Shown: piece by piece, positions 34,030 through 42,039 of the stretch | Position numbering within the stretch: the first letter of the stretch is position 1 | How the letters are laid out: each line of letters starts with the position of its first letter | Assembly: GCA_019637805.1 (NCBI GenBank) | Contig: JAHBVB010000001.1 | Coordinates: 571,875 to 635,874 of the forward strand | Reading direction: 5' to 3' | DNA: 64,000 bases | Source of the DNA: Anaerolineales bacterium | Lineage (GTDB): Bacteria; Chloroflexota; Anaerolineae; Anaerolineales; UBA11579 | Program-made: the position numbers and the translations under genes | The notes under the pieces: model-generated | Seen by the model: only the letters and a program-made list of their open reading frames with translations | Database searches by the model: none | What the model was told of the DNA's origin: nothing

Positions 34030-36552
34030 ATGCCAGACTATCTGCGCGTTGCGGTTAACCTGCCCCAGGTCTCAGGCGTATTTGACTATCACAGCCCGCC
34101 TGAACTGAGCGGGCGGCTGCGACCCGGGCACCTGGTGCTGGCCCCGTTTGGGCCGCGCCAGGTGCAGGGCGTGGTGCTGGAGCAGGTGGCCCAGCCCGAG
34201 GTGGCCGAAACCAAGGCGATCGCCCTGCTGCTGGACGAAGACCCCGTGCTGACCGCCCTGCAGTTGCAGCTGGCGCAGCACCTGGCCGAAAGTTGCCTGG
34301 CGCCGCTGGCGGCCTGCATCGGCCTGATGCTGCCGCCCGGCCTGGGCGGCAACCCCGAAGTGGAATTCAGTCTCAGTGAAGAAGGCCGCCAGTTCAGCGG
34401 CAGCCTGCCGGCCGGGCAGCAAACCCTGCTGGACCTGCTGCGCCGGCGTGGCGCACTGCGCGACGGGCAGATCAACCATGCGCTGCCGCGACGCAATTGG
34501 CGGGCGGCGGCCGCGGCGCTGGCGGCCAAGGGCCTGCTCACCCGGCGCGGCCTGCCGCCCAAGCCGGGCATCAAGGTCAAAACCCTGCCCACCGCCGAGT
34601 TCGCCGCGGCCCCGGAGGATGAAAAAGCTCTGGGGCGGGACGAGGCCACCCGCGGGCGGCGAGGGCGGGCGCTGGCGGTGCTGCAGAGCGAACCGGGGCC
34701 AATGGACAGCGAATGGCTGCTGGCCGAGAGCGGGGCGACGGCAGCCGACCTGACCTATTTGAACAAGCGCGGCTGGCTGCGCCTGGGCAGCCGCGAGAGC
34801 CTGCGCGACCCGCTGGCCGACGCCGTGCCGGAAGCCGGGCTGGAGCCCAAACTGACCCCGAAGCAGGCGGCGGTTTGGGAGGCGATCCACAAGGCGATCG
34901 CCGCCAGCGCCAGCAAGCACGCCACGCCTTTCCTGCTGTACGGCGTGACCGGCTCGGGCAAGACCGAAATTTATTTGCAAGCTGTCTCACGCGTGCTGGC
35001 GCAAGGCCGCAGCGCGATTGTGCTGGTGCCGGAGATCTCGCTGACCCCGCAGACCGCCGGGCGCTTTTTGGCGCGCTTCCCCGGCCAGGTGGGCCTGGTG
35101 CACTCGCAGCTTTCCGAGGGCGAGCGCTACGACACCTGGCGGCTGGCGCGCGAGGGCAAACTGCGCGTGATCGTCGGAGCGCGCTCGGCGCTGTTCGCCC
35201 CGCTGGCGGACATCGGTCTGATCGTGGTGGACGAAGAGCACGACGAGAGCTACTACGAAGCCGGGCAGCTGCCGCACTACCATGCCCGCCAGGCGGCGGT
35301 GGCCTATGCCCAGCTGGCGGGGGCGGTGTGCCTGTTGGGCTCGGCCACGCCGGACCTGGACAGTTACACACGCACGCAGCGCGGCGGCTGGCAACTGCTC
35401 GAATTGCCTGAGCGGGTGCGCGCCCACCGCGGCGCGGCCCGCAGCCCGCAGCCGGAAGAGGGCGCCCTGGCGCTGCCGCCGGTGGAGATCGTGGACATGC
35501 GCAGCGAGCTGCGCGGCGGCAACCGCTCGATCTTCAGCCGGCGCCTGCAAGCCGCGCTGGAGGAGACGCTGGCCGCCGGACAGCAGGCGATCCTGTTCCT
35601 CAACCGGCGGGGCAGCGCCACCTACGTCTTCTGCCGGGACTGCGGCTATGTGCTGCGCTGCCCCAACTGCGACATCCCGCTGACCCAGCATTTCGAAAGC
35701 ACCCCAAGCAAGCGGACAGGCGAAGAGAAACGCGAAGCGTTAAATCAACCGAGCTTCGCTCGGTTGATATGTCACCATTGCAATTACAGCCGGCAGTCGC
35801 CGCAGGCCTGCCCCAACTGCGCCAGCAGCCAAATTCGGTATTACGGCACCGGCACCGAGAGCGTGGAAGCCGAGGTGGGCAAGCTGCTGCCCGGGGCGCG
35901 CGTGCTGCGTTGGGACCGCAGCACGGCGGCGCGCAAAGGCGCCCATGAGCAGATCCTGCAGACCTTCAGCCGGGGCGGCGCGGACGTGCTGGTGGGCACG
36001 CAAATGCTGGCCAAAGGGTTGGACCTGCCGCGAGTGACGCTGGTGGGCATGGTGCTAGCGGACGTGGGCTTGAACCTGCCGGACTACCGGGCCGCCGAGC
36101 GCAGCTTCCAGCTACTGACCCAGGTGGCCGGGCGGGCCGGGCGCAGCCCGCTGGGCGGCCGGGTGGTGCTGCAAACCTTCCAGCCGGAGCATTACGCCAT
36201 TCAAGCCGCCGCCCAGCACGATTACGCCGCCTTTTACGCACAGGAAAGCGAGCGGCGGCGCGAGCTGCGCTATCCGCCTTTTGCGCAGCTGCTGCGCCTG
36301 GAATACCGGCATGCCGAGGCGCAAAAAGCCGAAGACGAGGCGATGGCCTTGGGGGCAGTGATCGAGGGCTGGCTGGAAAAGGAACAGCGCAGTAGCACGC
36401 AGATGACCGGACCGGCGCCGTGCTTCTTCGCCCGGCGCAACCGGGAGTACCGCTGGCATATCCTGCTGCGCGGGCCAGACCCAGCCTCACTGCTGCGCCA
36501 GCGGCTGCCCGCCGGCTGGCGGGTGGAGGTCAACCCGCCGAACGTGCTTTAG
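34030..36552 (+). CDS. priA: Primosomal protein N' (PriA helicase)
   Basis: An 840-residue helicase that reloads the replisome at stalled forks. Walker A is GVTGSGKTEIYL, the Walker B box is VVDEEHDESYYE, and helicase motifs include GSATPDLD, GTESVEAEV, GTQMLAKGLD and QVAGRAGR. The zinc-binding region has four CxxC pairs (CRDC, CPNC, CHHC, CPNC). Between the second and third pairs there are 33 residues where E. coli PriA has about 14. The extra stretch encodes a palindrome. It follows the propeller gene by 4 bases and overlaps the convergent EIIA stop by 4. Confidence 0.96.
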   Translation: MPDYLRVAVNLPQVSGVFDYHSPPELSGRLRPGHLVLAPFGPRQVQGVVLEQVAQPEVAETKAIALLLDEDPVLTALQLQLAQHLAESCLAPLAACIGLMLPPGLGGNPEVEFSLSEEGRQFSGSLPAGQQTLLDLLRRRGALRDGQINHALPRRNWRAAAAALAAKGLLTRRGLPPKPGIKVKTLPTAEFAAAPEDEKALGRDEATRGRRGRALAVLQSEPGPMDSEWLLAESGATAADLTYLNKRGWLRLGSRESLRDPLADAVPEAGLEPKLTPKQAAVWEAIHKAIAASASKHATPFLLYGVTGSGKTEIYLQAVSRVLAQGRSAIVLVPEISLTPQTAGRFLARFPGQVGLVHSQLSEGERYDTWRLAREGKLRVIVGARSALFAPLADIGLIVVDEEHDESYYEAGQLPHYHARQAAVAYAQLAGAVCLLGSATPDLDSYTRTQRGGWQLLELPERVRAHRGAARSPQPEEGALALPPVEIVDMRSELRGGNRSIFSRRLQAALEETLAAGQQAILFLNRRGSATYVFCRDCGYVLRCPNCDIPLTQHFESTPSKRTGEEKREALNQPSFARLICHHCNYSRQSPQACPNCASSQIRYYGTGTESVEAEVGKLLPGARVLRWDRSTAARKGAHEQILQTFSRGGADVLVGTQMLAKGLDLPRVTLVGMVLADVGLNLPDYRAAERSFQLLTQVAGRAGRSPLGGRVVLQTFQPEHYAIQAAAQHDYAAFYAQESERRRELRYPPFAQLLRLEYRHAEAQKAEDEAMALGAVIEGWLEKEQRSSTQMTGPAPCFFARRNREYRWHILLRGPDPASLLRQRLPAGWRVEVNPPNVL
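35744..35768. repeat. 11-bp inverted repeat inside priA
   Basis: Arms 35744-35754 and 35758-35768 (ATCAACCGAGC and its complement) with a 3-base loop form a perfect hairpin. It lies inside the extra segment of the PriA zinc region, in frame, encoding NQPSFARLI. The flanking bases (35705-35743) are A- and G-rich. Confidence 0.7.
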
Positions 36553-37025
36553 GGCTGCAGGGTCTCGCGGATCAGCTGCAGGGCCGCCGCCGGGCTGGCC
36601 GCCTGGGTGAGGCCTTCGAGCAATCCGGGGTTCTGAATGGCGCCGATCAGCTGGCCGATCATCTCGACCTGCTTCTCCTGTTCCTTGATCGCCAAGAGAA
36701 AGACCAGCCGGGTCTGCACCAGGGTGGACCCGTCCGTGCCCATCTGGCCGAAAGCCACCGGCTGGGCCAGCACAGCCAAGCCAATGGCGGAGCGCAGCAC
36801 CTGCGGCGGGTCGGCATGGGGAATGGCCACCGCCAGCGGTTCGGTGGGCAGGCCGGTGGGGAAAGTCTGTTCGCGGGCGATCACATCGTCCGCATAGGCG
36901 GGGGTCACGGCGCCGTTGGCCGCCAGACGATCCACCAAGCTGCGGATGACGCCTTCAGCATCGGCCGCCTGCAGGTCAAGCACGATCTGGTCTGCTTGAA
37001 GCAGATCGGTGAGGGTGTACTGCAT
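36549..37025 (-). CDS. PTS EIIA component (fructose/galactitol type)
   Basis: A 158-residue EIIA of the PTS_EIIA_2 fold, which passes phosphate from HPr to EIIB. The phosphorylated His is His70 in LAVAIPHADP. It is the last gene of a deoR-EIIB-EIIC-M42-EIIA unit and starts 2 bases after the M42 gene. HPr and enzyme I are not in the window. The order and set resemble the frv and sgc operons of E. coli. Confidence 0.88.
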   Translation of the reverse strand: MQYTLTDLLQADQIVLDLQAADAEGVIRSLVDRLAANGAVTPAYADDVIAREQTFPTGLPTEPLAVAIPHADPPQVLRSAIGLAVLAQPVAFGQMGTDGSTLVQTRLVFLLAIKEQEKQVEMIGQLIGAIQNPGLLEGLTQAASPAAALQLIRETLQP

Positions 37026-37027
37026 GC

Positions 37028-38128
37028 TTACCCGCGGCTTAGGTCAAGGTCCGGGCTGAACTGGCGCACACAGGCTTCCAGCAGATCAACGCTCTGGTTA
37101 ATGTCGGTCTCGTGGCAGGTGGAGATGGAAGCATGTGAATAGCGATGCGGGATCGAGAGGGCGGCGATGATGTAACCGCGTTCGCCCAGGTAGAGCTGGA
37201 AGGCCGGGTCGGTGATCACACCCACGATGACTTCGCGCTGCAGGGGGATCTTGTTCTCGGCCGCTTGCTTCTCGATGAAGCGCCGCAGCTTGGGGGAAGA
37301 CATCATGCCGGCCAGAGTGCCGCGGCCGTGGAAGTCCATCATCTTGATCGCCGGGCCCTGGCCCATCTTGACGGCTTGCAAATTGTTGTCGGTGTCCGGC
37401 GTGTCGGCGGCAATGGTGATGTCCAGTGAAATGATGGCGTCCGGCTTGCTGAAATTCACCGTGGGCAGCGAGCCGCGGATGCTGAATTCTTCCAAGACAG
37501 TCAGGGCGAAGACGACGGTCACGTCAGGCCGCTTTTTTGCCAGCTGCTCCAGCACCATCAGCAGGATGTAGACGCTGACGCGGTTGTCCAGCGCCTTAGA
37601 GCAGATCTGTTTGTCGCCAAAGCGATGGAAGTTGGGGTGGTAGGTGATCGGGTCGCCGACCTGCACGCCGGCCTGCTCCACCGCGGCGCGGCTGCGCAGG
37701 CCCAGGTCGATGTACATGCTGTGGATCCGAGGCACCACGAATTTCTCGTCGGGCTGCACGATGTGATGCGACTTGGAGCCCACGTAGCCCGGCAGCAGGT
37801 CACCCGCGTCGGTCAGCACGTCCACGCGCTGGCCCAGCAGGCTCTTCTCGGGCACACCGCCAATGCGCTCGATCAGCAGGTAACCGTCCTCGGTGATGTT
37901 GCGGACGATCAGCCCGAGTTCGTCCATGTGGGCCTGCAGCATCAGGCGCGTGTCTGGGTGCTTGGCGCCGCGTAAAATGCCGACCACATTGCCCAGGTTG
38001 TCCACATGCACCTCGTCCACCAAGGGCGTGAGGTGGTCTCGCAAAAAGGCGGTCATGGCGTCTTCCCGGCCGCTGACGGCGTGGATGGCGCAAAGCTGCT
38101 CCAACAAGTTCCAATTCTCTTTAGCCAT
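37028..38128 (-). CDS. M42-family metallopeptidase/hydrolase (FrvX/SgcX-like)
   Basis: A 366-residue M42 enzyme, cytosolic, with two bound metals. Ligand motifs are LMLQAHMDELGLIV (His and Asp-Glu), CSKALDNRVSVY (Asp), VLEEFSIRGS (catalytic Glu-Glu), SLDIT (Asp) and PHRYSHASISTCHETDI (His). M42 proteins are aminopeptidases, though those in PTS operons (FrvX, SgcX) have been suggested to act on imported glycosides. GGAG lies 5 bases before the ATG. A strong hairpin separates it from EIIC. Substrate is unknown; the operon suggests a sugar or sugar conjugate. Confidence 0.88.
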   Translation of the reverse strand: MAKENWNLLEQLCAIHAVSGREDAMTAFLRDHLTPLVDEVHVDNLGNVVGILRGAKHPDTRLMLQAHMDELGLIVRNITEDGYLLIERIGGVPEKSLLGQRVDVLTDAGDLLPGYVGSKSHHIVQPDEKFVVPRIHSMYIDLGLRSRAAVEQAGVQVGDPITYHPNFHRFGDKQICSKALDNRVSVYILLMVLEQLAKKRPDVTVVFALTVLEEFSIRGSLPTVNFSKPDAIISLDITIAADTPDTDNNLQAVKMGQGPAIKMMDFHGRGTLAGMMSSPKLRRFIEKQAAENKIPLQREVIVGVITDPAFQLYLGERGYIIAALSIPHRYSHASISTCHETDINQSVDLLEACVRQFSPDLDLSRG

Positions 38129-38153
38129 CGTTCTCCAACTTTAGCGCATTTGT

Positions 38154-38195
38154 GCCTGTGGGGCGGGGAGCATTTGCGCGCCCCACCCCACAGGC
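38154..38195 (-). promoter_or_regulatory. Intercistronic hairpin between EIIC and M42 genes
   Basis: Arms GCCTGTGGGG (38154-38163) and CCCCACAGGC (38186-38195) extend, after one mismatch, by GGGG/CCCC (38165-38168, 38181-38184). There is no T-run, so it is more likely an mRNA-stability or processing element that separates EIIC and M42 levels than a full terminator. Confidence 0.6.
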
Positions 38196-38202
38196 TTAGA
38201 GG

Positions 38203-39486
38203 CTAAGGCTTAGCGCCGAACAGCCGGCCGATCGAAGTGAGCAGCCAGGCGATCCAGTTGCCGCCGGAGAGGCCGGTGATGCTGGTCGCGCCGCCGGTGT
38301 CGAAGCCGATGTTGGCGGCCGTCTGCGTCAGCAGCGGGGCCAGGTCACCGGCTACATACAGGATCATGGTCATGATCACCGCACCGTACAGGATGGAGCG
38401 GAACAGGTTGCCCTTGGTCAGCGGGGGCACCATGGCCACGAAGAAGGCGGTGGCCGCCAGGTCTGCGGCGGGCAGCACACGGTTGCCCGGCAGGATGGCC
38501 GCCAGCAGCAGCGTAACCGGAATGAGCACAATGGCGGCGGCGATCGTGATCGGGTGACCGATCAGGATGGCCGAGTCCAGACCAATGTGAAATTCGCGGC
38601 CGGCAAAGCGCTTCTTCATGAAGTTGCGGGCCGCCTCCGAAATGGGGGTCAGGCCTTCCATGAACAGGGAGATGATGCGCGGCACCAGCAACATGACCGC
38701 AGCCATCTGCACCGCCAGGGTCAGCACGCTGCTCCAGGCGGCGTAGTCGCCCACGCCGTAAGCCAGCACGCCCAGCAGCAAACCGAGCAGACCGCCGAGG
38801 ATGATCGGCTGGCCGACAACACCCAGACGCTTCTGGATCGTGTCGGCATCCCAGTTGATGTCGCGCAGGCCGGGGATCTTATCCACCAGCCAGTTGAGAC
38901 CCAGGATGATGGGCACACTGGTGATGGCCCAACCCTGCGGGATGGAGATGCCCGGCAGGTTAAAGAACTTCTGCACGCGTTCGGCGGTGAGGTCTGCGAT
39001 CAAGAGCGAGACGACCGCATGGATGGCCGCAGCCACCAAGCCGAAGAGCAGATTGCCGCCAGTCACCAGGAAGACCAGGGAGCCGGTGTAGGCATAGTGC
39101 CAGAAGTTCCACATATCCACGTTGAGCGTCTTGGTCCAGCGCATGGCCAGCATCAGGATGTTGACGCCGAAAGCCAGCGGAATAACCAGAGCGCCCACCG
39201 CAGTGCCAAAAGCGATCGCCGCCGCCACACCCCAACCCACATCGACAACGTCGAGCTGCAGGCCGGTGTTGGCAATCAGCCGCTGGCTGGCGGGGTCCAG
39301 AGCGCCGATCAGCAGGCCGATGACCAGGCCCAGGCCGACAAACGCAACGCCCACCGTCAAAGCGGAGATCAGCGCCTTGCCGGGCTTCAGACCCAGGACG
39401 AGGCCCAAAATGAAGATCACAATGGGCAACATGACCGGGGCGCCGAAACCGGTAAGGAAATCACTGATCGCTTGAATAGTTTCCAC
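38203..39486 (-). CDS. PTS EIIC, galactitol type
   Basis: A 427-residue membrane carrier with about ten hydrophobic helices (PTS_EIIC_2 / GatC group: GFGAPVMLPIVIFILGLVLG at the start, GWGVAAAIAFGTAVGALVIP, and GHPITIAAAIVLIPVTLLLA). It transports and helps phosphorylate the substrate. The start is GTG at 39486 with GAGGAGG 5 bases upstream. Polyol is the likely class; the exact sugar cannot be told. It lies between EIIB and the M42 gene. Confidence 0.9.
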   Translation of the reverse strand: METIQAISDFLTGFGAPVMLPIVIFILGLVLGLKPGKALISALTVGVAFVGLGLVIGLLIGALDPASQRLIANTGLQLDVVDVGWGVAAAIAFGTAVGALVIPLAFGVNILMLAMRWTKTLNVDMWNFWHYAYTGSLVFLVTGGNLLFGLVAAAIHAVVSLLIADLTAERVQKFFNLPGISIPQGWAITSVPIILGLNWLVDKIPGLRDINWDADTIQKRLGVVGQPIILGGLLGLLLGVLAYGVGDYAAWSSVLTLAVQMAAVMLLVPRIISLFMEGLTPISEAARNFMKKRFAGREFHIGLDSAILIGHPITIAAAIVLIPVTLLLAAILPGNRVLPAADLAATAFFVAMVPPLTKGNLFRSILYGAVIMTMILYVAGDLAPLLTQTAANIGFDTGGATSITGLSGGNWIAWLLTSIGRLFGAKP

Positions 39487-39522
39487 TACTACCTCCTCAA
39501 AGGTATTGCTGAATGATAGTTG

Positions 39523-39831
39523 TTAGGGAGTATCCAAATAGATGCGTTCGAGCTGGTCTATCACCTCCTCCTCCCCAATGCCTGTCAAGAAAGGTAAGCC
39601 ACTAAGTGTGGGGATTTGTACATCGTCGTAAGGCACCTGGGCGGTGGCCACCACCGCATCGGCGCCGGAAAGCTTGTGCGGCACTTCGGGCACCCGGCAC
39701 TGCACCGTCTCCACCGGGACACCGCGGGCGGCCAACATCTCCTGGATCTTGATGGCGACATGGGTCGAAGTGGCGATCCCGGTGCCGCAAGCCACCACGA
39801 TCCTGAGCGCACGGCCGTCGGCTTTGCTCAT
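39523..39831 (-). CDS. PTS EIIB, galactitol type
   Basis: A 102-residue EIIB. The phosphorylated Cys is Cys15 in VVACGTGIATSTHVAIKI, and PVETVQCRVPEVP matches GatB-like proteins. It takes phosphate from EIIA and passes it to the sugar at EIIC. It starts 57 bases after the DeoR stop with GGAG upstream, and EIIC follows 36 bases later. Confidence 0.9.
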   Translation of the reverse strand: MSKADGRALRIVVACGTGIATSTHVAIKIQEMLAARGVPVETVQCRVPEVPHKLSGADAVVATAQVPYDDVQIPTLSGLPFLTGIGEEEVIDQLERIYLDTP

Positions 39832-39888
39832 GGCCCGCTCCGTTGTGGTTGCATCATGTTCTTCATAAGGTCGTCCTTCCAGAAATGT

Positions 39889-40668
39889 TCAATCGGCAAT
39901 GATGACAGTCACCCCCGCAGCTTCGATCTCTTTGAGAATGTCTGCGGGGGCCGAGGAATCTGTGACGATGGTGTTGATCTTGGAAAGCGGGCCGACATGG
40001 GCAAACGTGGTCTGGCCAAACTTGCTGCCGTCGGCCACGATGATCTTCTCTCGGGCCTGTTCCAGCAGTACCTGCTTGATGCGCGCGTCCTCGATGTTGT
40101 ATTCGGTCAGCCCGTCGCGCGGGCTGATGCCGCCCATGCCTAAAAAGGCCTTGTCCACGTGCAGCTCGCGATGGGATTTTTCGGGGATCGGCCCGGTCAT
40201 GGAAAGCTCACCGGGACGCACAATGCCGCCAGTCAGGATCAGCCGGGAATGGTTTTCCAGGGGAAGGGTGCGCACGACTTCGTTGGCGATCTGCAGGGAG
40301 GAGGCCACAATCGTCAGGTTGCGCTTGCTGGCCAGGCCAGGGACGATCTCCAGCGTGGTGGTGCCGACATCCAAGGCGATGCTGTCTCCATTGAGGATCA
40401 GCTCGGCCGCCTTAAGGCCGATGCGGCGCTTTACTTCAGTTTGATTGTTTAATCGGCTGCGGAAAGGGGGTTCAAAACTGCGTCCCAGACTGACGATGGC
40501 GCCGCCATGCACGCGGCGCACCAAACCATCGCGATCCAGAGCACTCAGATCGCGCCGGGCGGTCATCTCAGACACACCGAATTCCGTGGAGATATCGGCA
40601 ATTGTGATATGGCCTGCCGATATGACTTGTTCGGAGATCCAGCGCCTACGTTCCGCAGTAGTGGTCAT
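39889..40668 (-). CDS. DeoR-family transcriptional repressor
   Basis: A 259-residue regulator. Residues 1-60 are the DeoR winged helix (ITIADISTEFGVSEMTARRDLSALDRDG), and the rest is the sugar-phosphate sensor (IALDVGTTTLEIVPGL, then ILTGGIVRPGELSMTGP, and KAFLGMGGISPRDGLTEYNI). It heads the PTS operon and should repress it until a phosphosugar binds. GTTCGATT repeats upstream are the likely operators. GGGAG lies 5 bases before the ATG. Confidence 0.93.
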   Translation of the reverse strand: MTTTAERRRWISEQVISAGHITIADISTEFGVSEMTARRDLSALDRDGLVRRVHGGAIVSLGRSFEPPFRSRLNNQTEVKRRIGLKAAELILNGDSIALDVGTTTLEIVPGLASKRNLTIVASSLQIANEVVRTLPLENHSRLILTGGIVRPGELSMTGPIPEKSHRELHVDKAFLGMGGISPRDGLTEYNIEDARIKQVLLEQAREKIIVADGSKFGQTTFAHVGPLSKINTIVTDSSAPADILKEIEAAGVTVIIAD

Positions 40669-40680
40669 AAAGCTCCCCGT

Positions 40681-40720
40681 TGTTCGATTTTGTTTACTTA
40701 CACACTATAAATGTTCGATT
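40681..40720. promoter_or_regulatory. Direct-repeat operator of the DeoR regulator
   Basis: TGTTCGATT occurs at 40681-40689 and again at 40712-40720, 31 bp apart (about three helical turns). TGTTCGAT is like the GlpR/DeoR half-site. The repeats flank AT-rich DNA with a TATAA box and lie 13 bp upstream of the deoR start, as expected for autoregulation. The divergent PRTase start is 118 bp away. Confidence 0.65.
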
Positions 40721-40838
40721 ATTTATTTGCAAGGGGCAAATGTCGCTAAGTTGCTTTCCGAAAATCCTATCTTGATTGGGCTTTTGCGCCCAGGGGATGC
40801 GCTATACAATCAAAGAATCCTGAATTGAGGTATCTGCA

Positions 40839-41339
40839 TTGGCCATCCGAAGAGAACTGGTCAGCTGGGACGAAGTCACCAAGCTGGTCGATCATTTAAT
40901 CGTGCAATTCGAGCATGAGTTCAGCGCCATGCTGATGATCACACGCGGCGGGATCGTGCCGGGCGGCATGTTGGCCGAGCGCATGGGTTTGCAAGACATC
41001 TTGACGGCGGCTGTGGACTTCCCGGCCATGCTGGACAACCCGCGCGACAACATGCTGGTCTGGCCGCAGTTCTTGCAGTTCCCGGAAGACAGCTTAGTCA
41101 GCGGGCGGCGCATTCTGGTGGTGGACGATGTATGGGGTTCCGGCCGCACCAGCACGGCGGTGAAGAACAAGGTTTCGGCAGGCGGGGGCATCCCCTTCAC
41201 CAGCGTGCTGCACTTCAACCCGCAGCGCAACCTGTTCGGCAATGCCCGTCCGGACTACTTCGCGGCCAGCACGGACGCCTATATTGTGTATCCCTGGGAG
41301 CAGCTGCCCAGCACCGGCTGGGCCATGCGCGATTATTAG
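40839..41339 (+). CDS. Phosphoribosyltransferase (PRTase type I)
   Basis: A 166-residue type I PRTase, which joins a base or related acceptor to PRPP. The PRPP loop is RRILVVDDVWGSGRTST (about residues 89-106), and MLMITRGGIVPGGMLAERMG matches the hypoxanthine/xanthine PRTase group. The acceptor is not certain. The TTG start at 40839 has GAGGT 7 bases upstream. It is divergent from the deoR operon, and TATACAAT about 30 bases upstream is its probable promoter. Confidence 0.82.
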   Translation: MAIRRELVSWDEVTKLVDHLIVQFEHEFSAMLMITRGGIVPGGMLAERMGLQDILTAAVDFPAMLDNPRDNMLVWPQFLQFPEDSLVSGRRILVVDDVWGSGRTSTAVKNKVSAGGGIPFTSVLHFNPQRNLFGNARPDYFAASTDAYIVYPWEQLPSTGWAMRDY

Positions 41340-41463
41340 CCGCGACCCATCAATGCGCCGCGTGTCGCTCAGAGCGAAGCGAAGAGTTTTTGCTGCATCG
41401 AGTTAACCCAGAAGATGGCAAACAAGTAATGAATCCGCTCGGAATAACACGGAGGTCAGGGCT

Positions 41464-41487
41464 AGGGGCGCATCATGCTGCGCCCCT
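41464..41487. terminator. Hairpin between convergent PRTase and msrA genes
   Basis: Arms AGGGGCGCA and TGCGCCCCT with loop TCATGC. No T-run follows on either strand, so termination is probable but not certain. Confidence 0.45.
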
Positions 41488-41508
41488 GCAAGTCACGGCA
41501 ATGACCAA

Positions 41509-42039
41509 TTAGCGCGCCAGCAACTCAGCGTATTGTTTGCGCAGCTTGGCAAGCTTTGGGGGAATGACGGCCTGGCAGTACCCAGAGCCGGGATTCTTCT
41601 TGAAATAGTCGTGGTGGTATTCCTCGGCCACATGAAAGATATCCAGCGGGGTCAGCTCGGTCACAATGCCGCCGCCCAGCTCTGCATTGAGCTCGGTGAT
41701 GAAGCCCTCTGCTTCGGCTTTCTGCGCCTGGTCTAGATAGAAGATGGCCGAGCGATACTGAGTGCCGATGTCGTTGCCCTGGCGGTTGAGCGTGGTGGGG
41801 TCATGCACGGTGAAGAAGACGTTGAGCAGGTCGTGGTAGCTGATCTGCTCCGGGTCATAGTCGACCTGCACCACTTCGGCATGGCCGGTACGGCCAGTGC
41901 AGACCTGCTCGTAGGTCGGATGGGGCTGCTGGCCGCCGGCGTACCCGGGCTGCACGCGCTGCACACCGCGCAGGGGCTGAAAGGCAGCCTCGGTGCACCA
42001 GAAACAGCCGCCGGCAAACACGGCGGTTTGGGTGGCCAT
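41509..42039 (-). CDS. msrA: Peptide methionine sulfoxide reductase MsrA
   Basis: A 176-residue reductase that repairs S-methionine sulfoxide in proteins. The catalytic motif GGCFWCTE is near residue 10-17 (Cys12). YEQVCTGRTGHAEVVQVDYD, YHDLLNVFFTVHDPTT and the C-terminal HHDYFKKNPGSGYCQ match the family; the last Cys is a resolving candidate. It overlaps the epimerase stop by one base (TGATG), so the two are coupled. No regulation is visible beyond that. Confidence 0.96.
   Translation of the reverse strand: MATQTAVFAGGCFWCTEAAFQPLRGVQRVQPGYAGGQQPHPTYEQVCTGRTGHAEVVQVDYDPEQISYHDLLNVFFTVHDPTTLNRQGNDIGTQYRSAIFYLDQAQKAEAEGFITELNAELGGGIVTELTPLDIFHVAEEYHHDYFKKNPGSGYCQAVIPPKLAKLRKQYAELLAR

Noticed and set aside
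41341-41508. Small RNA gene between the PRTase gene and msrA
   Set aside because: There is a hairpin but no promoter or T-run that defines a transcript.
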